Assembly: GCF_016808335.1 (NCBI RefSeq)
Contig: NC_053147.1
Coordinates: forward strand, 68,074,960 to 68,138,959
Direction of reading: 5' to 3'
Source: Panicum virgatum
Lineage: Eukaryota; Streptophyta; Magnoliopsida; Poales; Poaceae
DNA length: 64,000 bases
Shown here: one piece after another, positions 60,057 through 64,000 of the stretch
Numbering within the stretch: position 1 is the stretch's first letter
How the letters are laid out: each line of letters starts with the position of its first letter
The notes under the pieces: generated by a model
Databases searched by the model: none
The model's input: the letters and a program-made list of their open reading frames with translations, nothing else
Told to the model about the DNA's origin: nothing
Translations under genes and position numbers: made by a program

Positions 60057-61799
60057 CTGGAAGCTTTACAGACTTGGATCTGGAATCATAATGTTTTGCC
60101 AGCCAAATTACTAGATTGTTTGGGATGGATGAGCAGCTAAGAGCAAGTAGTGACCCAAATCCACATGATGTAACAATCTCTTTCTGAACTTTTGACAGTC
60201 TACCAACAAGTCTAGTCATCTTCGCAAGTGAGAATTGGAGCTAGATTTCTGCAAACGATAAATATAGGAGAAAAGAATTTTATGTTAAGCTGAGAATAAA
60301 AAAATATATCAGAAAACTTTATGAGGCAGAAAAAAGATTTCAAAATGAAAAAATTATGCATAGTAAAAATATTTAGCATAATAAGTTCTATCCGCAAACA
60401 AAAACTCAGAAGAAAAAGAATAGGAAAAAAATATTTTCAAACTTGTATAAAGTTTAAGATAATAAAAATATTTATCATGATCACTACTGAAAAAATGCTT
60501 CTGAGAAAAGAATAAAATATTTATCATAAAATTTTGGAATGAAAAAATTTAAGAGAAAAAATATTTATCATAATTTTTTTGAATAAAAAACTTATATAGG
60601 AGAAAAAATGAATTCAATTCAATTATATAGGAGAAAAATAAAATTTAAGTAATATTGTCAGAGCTGGGTAGTATTTTGAGAAACAAAAAAAATAAATTCA
60701 ATTATATAGGAGAAAAAAATTAAGTAATATGCAAAAAAAACTGAATATGGTTTTTGTTGGAATCAGCCTCAGAATAATATGCAATTGCTTTGTCATGATA
60801 CTAGTAGATTTAAATTTTGGTGCATAAAACAATTGAGTAGAAAGAAAAATGTCCATTGAACTATACTCATCAGAAAGAACTTGTTCATAGAAAAAAAATT
60901 ATAGCTGCAAAACTTTTGAGACACTTCTATGGTGCTGAAAATGCTAAGAAAACTTCTGCCCTTGCATACAGAACTTGTCCATAAAAAAATTAACTGACAC
61001 GAGAGACAAAATTTTGTTGCAAAGAAATAAATTATGTTGAAGGTGTGAGAAAAAGTTTGGTGGAGAAACTTTTTGATGAAAAAAATTACCAAATACAAAA
61101 GTTGTACATCGATGGTATAAAAGTTTGTGTGAACAGAAGCAAAAAATTTTGTCATTGTCGAAGTGATAACATAGTACCGTATAACTTTTACAGGAAAACT
61201 TTTTACAGGGGGAATTTTGGTAGATGAAAAAGATTTTTGTGATGATATAAAAGGTGAAAAAAATTGGTCAAAAGTTATCAACCAAAAAAAAAGATGGCCG
61301 CCAGATACAGAACATATCCATATAAAAAATTAACTAACACATAAAAAACTTTACTGCTAAGGTCTCTGATATAAACCTTGTTATAAATTTACTGCTAAGG
61401 TCTCCTAAGGCCATATGTAGCGGCATGAAAAAACAAAAACAAAAATAACAGCAGTTGTTGATGGGGGGCACATACTGAACATCCTTCCAAATTCATTGGC
61501 ACTGCCGCTCTTGAAGAGCCGCCGGCGCCATCACAGGTGCTTGTGTGTTCATCTTCCTGAGAACATAAAGGTACAAAAAAATGTGGAGGAGGGGGGGAGG
61601 TGTTACATTACTTACTTGGTCCCGGTAAAAAAATCATGCACACAACATAAAAGGAACAATCTGATTATTCAAAAGTAATGGAAAAAGGCGCATGGGGAGA
61701 TAAAATGGTGAAAAAAGAGATACTAACTCTGGAGGTTTGATTCGATCTTTTAGCTTCATTACTTGACCGGACACCTTCCGAATCAGTATTGTCATCCAT
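60056..61799 (-). pseudogene. remnant of a transposon-borne gene with a GFGSLL-type domain
   Basis: Exon-like pieces on the minus strand: 61799-61732 begins MDDNTDSEGVRSSNEAKRS; 61556-61486 reads EDEHTSTCDGAGGSSRA with AG before and GT after; 60219-60056 reads MTRLVGRLSKVQKEIVTSCG, FGSLLALSCSSIPNN and VIWLAKHYDSRSKSVKLPG, ending at a GT donor. The last piece resembles the conserved 'GFGGLL...IP..L..WL' region of proteins carried by plant MULEs with Ulp1-like protease genes. No protease domain was seen and the pieces are separated by A-rich, stop-filled DNA. Confidence 0.5.
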
Positions 61800-62261
61800 C
61801 TACTGTACAAAAAAGAAAATGAAAAAAGGTTTGTCTATAGCTATTAGAAAAAAAAGGTATATACTCATTCAGAAAAACTAGTGACATCTATTACTAGATT
61901 CATAAAAAAAGGTGTTTGAAACCCTCTAGATCTCTGCATCCCTATTCAAATACTTGGACATTCAAAGTTCAGTGATCTGTGAAGATAATACAGCTACCAG
62001 AATATAACTGAAAATAAAAACTGATATGGATTAGCTATGTTTGACTACCATGAATCCGTACCGACGATACTGGTGCTCTACCTTTTATATGCATTCTAAC
62101 TTGATCTGTAACACCCCCACCCCCTACAGCAGATACGAATAGCCGTGAAACCAGAATCACACCTGAAAAAAAAACAAAAAACACCCAAATCTCTTATCAA
62201 CAAAAAAAAGGAAAAAAATAAGAAAAAAATGCCGTTACCCCCGTGAAGCTCGCCGCCGCCG

Positions 62262-62502
62262 CTAGGGGCGAGCGCCCGGGGAGGTCCCTGCCGCCGCTGT
62301 CACGGCTCCCTTGAAAGGCCGTCGCGCCTCCTCAGGAAGGCCGGCGTCGCGCCGCACCGCTCGCGGAGCTCCACCAACTGGAGACGCCGCCGCAGCCGCT
62401 CGGGAATCCCGCCGTCGCGCCGCACCTCCCCTGCCGCTAGCGCTCCGCACTGCTCGCTCTTGGGGCCGAAGCTCGCGGAGCTTCCCTAGGATTCAGATCT
62501 GA
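62262..62502. other. GC-rich island within the MULE right end
   Basis: Ala/Arg/Pro frames are open on both strands but are compositional. It may be a captured first exon or promoter/CpG island; no family recognised. Confidence 0.35.
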
Positions 62503-62703
62503 AGCAAAAAGAGAGAGATGAAGGGGAGAAAAAAAGAAATGAGAAGAAGCGCTCGGTGCTTTGGATGAGGACGACGGATGGATGAAGCTAGTAATAAGTG
62601 ATGAATTGATGTGGCTATGGGACCTACCCACATGAGCGGTCAAATCGACCGTGAGAAGCCGAACACCCGGTCACCCGTAGAACCAGCTTTGCGCCTTTGA
62701 ACG

Positions 62704-63089
62704 TTGGGTCTGAACCTAATGGCAAGGCGCACACAGGCCAACAACACAAGAACCCCTCAGCAAACGGGCCGGCCAGCGGGCTGTTTGAAGCTTAGTGCGG
62801 CCCAAAATCGGCTTCAGGAAACTTACTCAATTTTACACTTTTGTCCTTATAGTCGTCATGTTTATCCCTTTTTTCACACTTTTGTTTCCGTTTACGCTGA
62901 TCGATTATCGTGTGTAGATAATATATTTCCACTAAACGCCCATCTCATCATCATCATCAGAAAGTAAAGGATCCAATAATCGTCCAACCTGGAGATCGAT
63001 CTGAAAGACGAACACGAGCACAGCATAAAGCACACAGATCAAGAAGAAGAGAAGCAGATATTTTTGCGTGCTCTTCCTCTCTTTCTTAA
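62704..63089. other. intergenic stretch, no gene seen
   Basis: Short frames only. Confidence 0.45.
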
Positions 63090-63864
63090 GAGCATCTCCA
63101 AGAGTGCCCAATATATTTGCTCCTAATAATTCTATATTAGGACCTTTGCAAAAACTTTTGGGCACAAAAGAACTGGTTTCCTCCAACAGTTGTCCTATAT
63201 TTAGTTTTCAAAAATGAGCCACGTCATTCCATTTTAGGGAGGCCCTCTTTCTCATGCACTTGATAGATCCTACCTGTATATAGTGTGAGCAGAGGAGCAT
63301 CATTCGTGATAGAAAAATTTTCTCCCTCCCCATGCGATTGTCACCAGCAGGCTCTGGCCCTGTTTGGGACAGCGAGCGCCAGACGCGCTTCGCTTATACG
63401 CCAACGCGGACAAAACGTCGCTTCTCTGATTCTCTCCTGCGCAGTTCAATCCTCCGCGTTTTGTGTTGGGTGCGATCAAGGAACGCGCGTCTGACGCGAA
63501 CCGTTCGACGCGATTATTTTTGCGTTTCGCGTTTAAGCGACGCGAACGCTGTCCCAAACGGGGCCTCTGTCACCGGCACGAAGCGCTTCTCGACGACGTG
63601 CTTTGCGACAGAGGCTCCTGCTAGTTGCCCAGTTTCATGGTGCATGGAGTTGGCGGGATAGATAGGTGAAGGCATGGGGCCAGCAGAGCACGTGGAAGGT
63701 TTGGGAGCTCTCTGTAGTGGCGGAAATATGACTCCAGATGCCACTGTTTTTGGACGTGCGAAAAAATTGGGAGTTGGATTGAGCTTCTGTTGGAGCTGTA
63801 ATTTTAGTATTTGTGCCCAAAACGAGATTTTTGGGTAGTGTTTTGGGCACTCTTAGAGATGCTC
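63090..63864. mobile_element. Tourist-like (PIF/Harbinger) element
   Basis: TIRs gagcatctccaagagtgccca and, in reverse complement, gagcatctctaagagtgccca. TAA flanks both sides (63087-63089 and 63865-63867), the Tourist signature. It contains a second nested element. Confidence 0.85.
63356..63565. mobile_element. 210-bp MITE nested in the Tourist element
   Basis: TIRs ggccctgtttgggacagcg and, in reverse complement, ggccccgtttgggacagcg (one mismatch in 19). The trinucleotide tct flanks both ends (63353-63355 and 63566-63568). CG-rich interior without a gene. Confidence 0.82.
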
Positions 63865-64000
63865 TAAGCATGCATGCACGGTTTCTTTCTCCTCCCACAT
63901 AACAAAAATTCGGAAAAAGAAAACACGAGCAAAAAATCTGGTAATAACAGTGGTCGATGTGGCTGCAATAATCTGCAGACGATTAGTCGCTGGAGTTAAT

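Larger units (their letters stand above)
56974..62693. mobile_element. Mutator-like (Pack-MULE-type) element with gene fragments
   Basis: Flanked by the direct repeat cctttgaacg (56964-56973 and 62694-62703), 9-10 bp as for Mutator elements. The ends are weak TIRs: the left has tttacggtcgcccg...cggtcgatttt, and the right in reverse complement has ttctacgggtgaccg...cggtcgattt. Inside, on the minus strand, are a multi-exon transposon gene remnant (60056-61799) and two exons of a sucrase/ferredoxin-like host gene (58099-58373). Also present are a minisatellite and A-rich stretches. No intact transposase was found. Confidence 0.6.

Overview
The window is plant nuclear DNA from a grass (Poaceae), probably a panicoid. 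The evidence is intron-rich plant genes, a YABBY transcription factor, GC-rich first exons, grass-type MITEs (Stowaway, Tourist, hAT) and dense nested retrotransposons with GCGGACGGTCCGC-type and ACCGGTCTGACCGGT-type internal repeats. I cannot fix the species. No bacterial features, rRNA, tRNA or CRISPR arrays were seen.

Two host genes look intact. (1) 3837-11906 (+) is a 13-exon DUSP-USP deubiquitinase of the UBP8 type, predicted at 904 aa, with complete Cys and His boxes. (2) 31030-36572 (+) is a six-exon YABBY gene of the YAB2 type, predicted at 198 aa, with a C2C2 zinc finger, a YABBY domain and a 3.3-kb first intron. A third host gene, a DC1-domain (divergent C1) protein on the minus strand (45995-49701), is dead: a 2.8-kb solo LTR sits inside its coding region and it also carries frameshifts.

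Most of the rest is mobile DNA, and target-site duplications (TSDs) can be read directly for many insertions. 1-910 is a decayed plant-mobile-domain-like gene end. 14418-17082 and 46460-49253 are two solo LTRs of one long-LTR family in opposite orientation. 18490-27189 is a full-length LINE (17-bp TSD) inserted in an ATCCG-rich element and itself carrying a 1.6-kb copia-like solo LTR. 37260-37760 is a solo LTR related to 38817-43055, a near-complete LTR element that encodes only gag. 52825-54704 is an inverted duplication of a copia-like LTR plus leader. 56974-62693 is a Mutator-like element holding fragments of other genes, including two exons of a sucrase/ferredoxin-like gene. Smaller MITEs fill the gaps, and microsatellites and minisatellites are common.

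The clearest unusual signals are: short dyad-symmetric motifs amplified inside three different LTR families, in one case in-frame within gag; the captured sucrase/ferredoxin exons in the Mutator-like element; LINE decay by C-to-T/G-to-A stop codons with ORF2 frame otherwise intact; and a YABBY exon 2 that starts with a perfect splice-donor consensus right after a long CT microsatellite.
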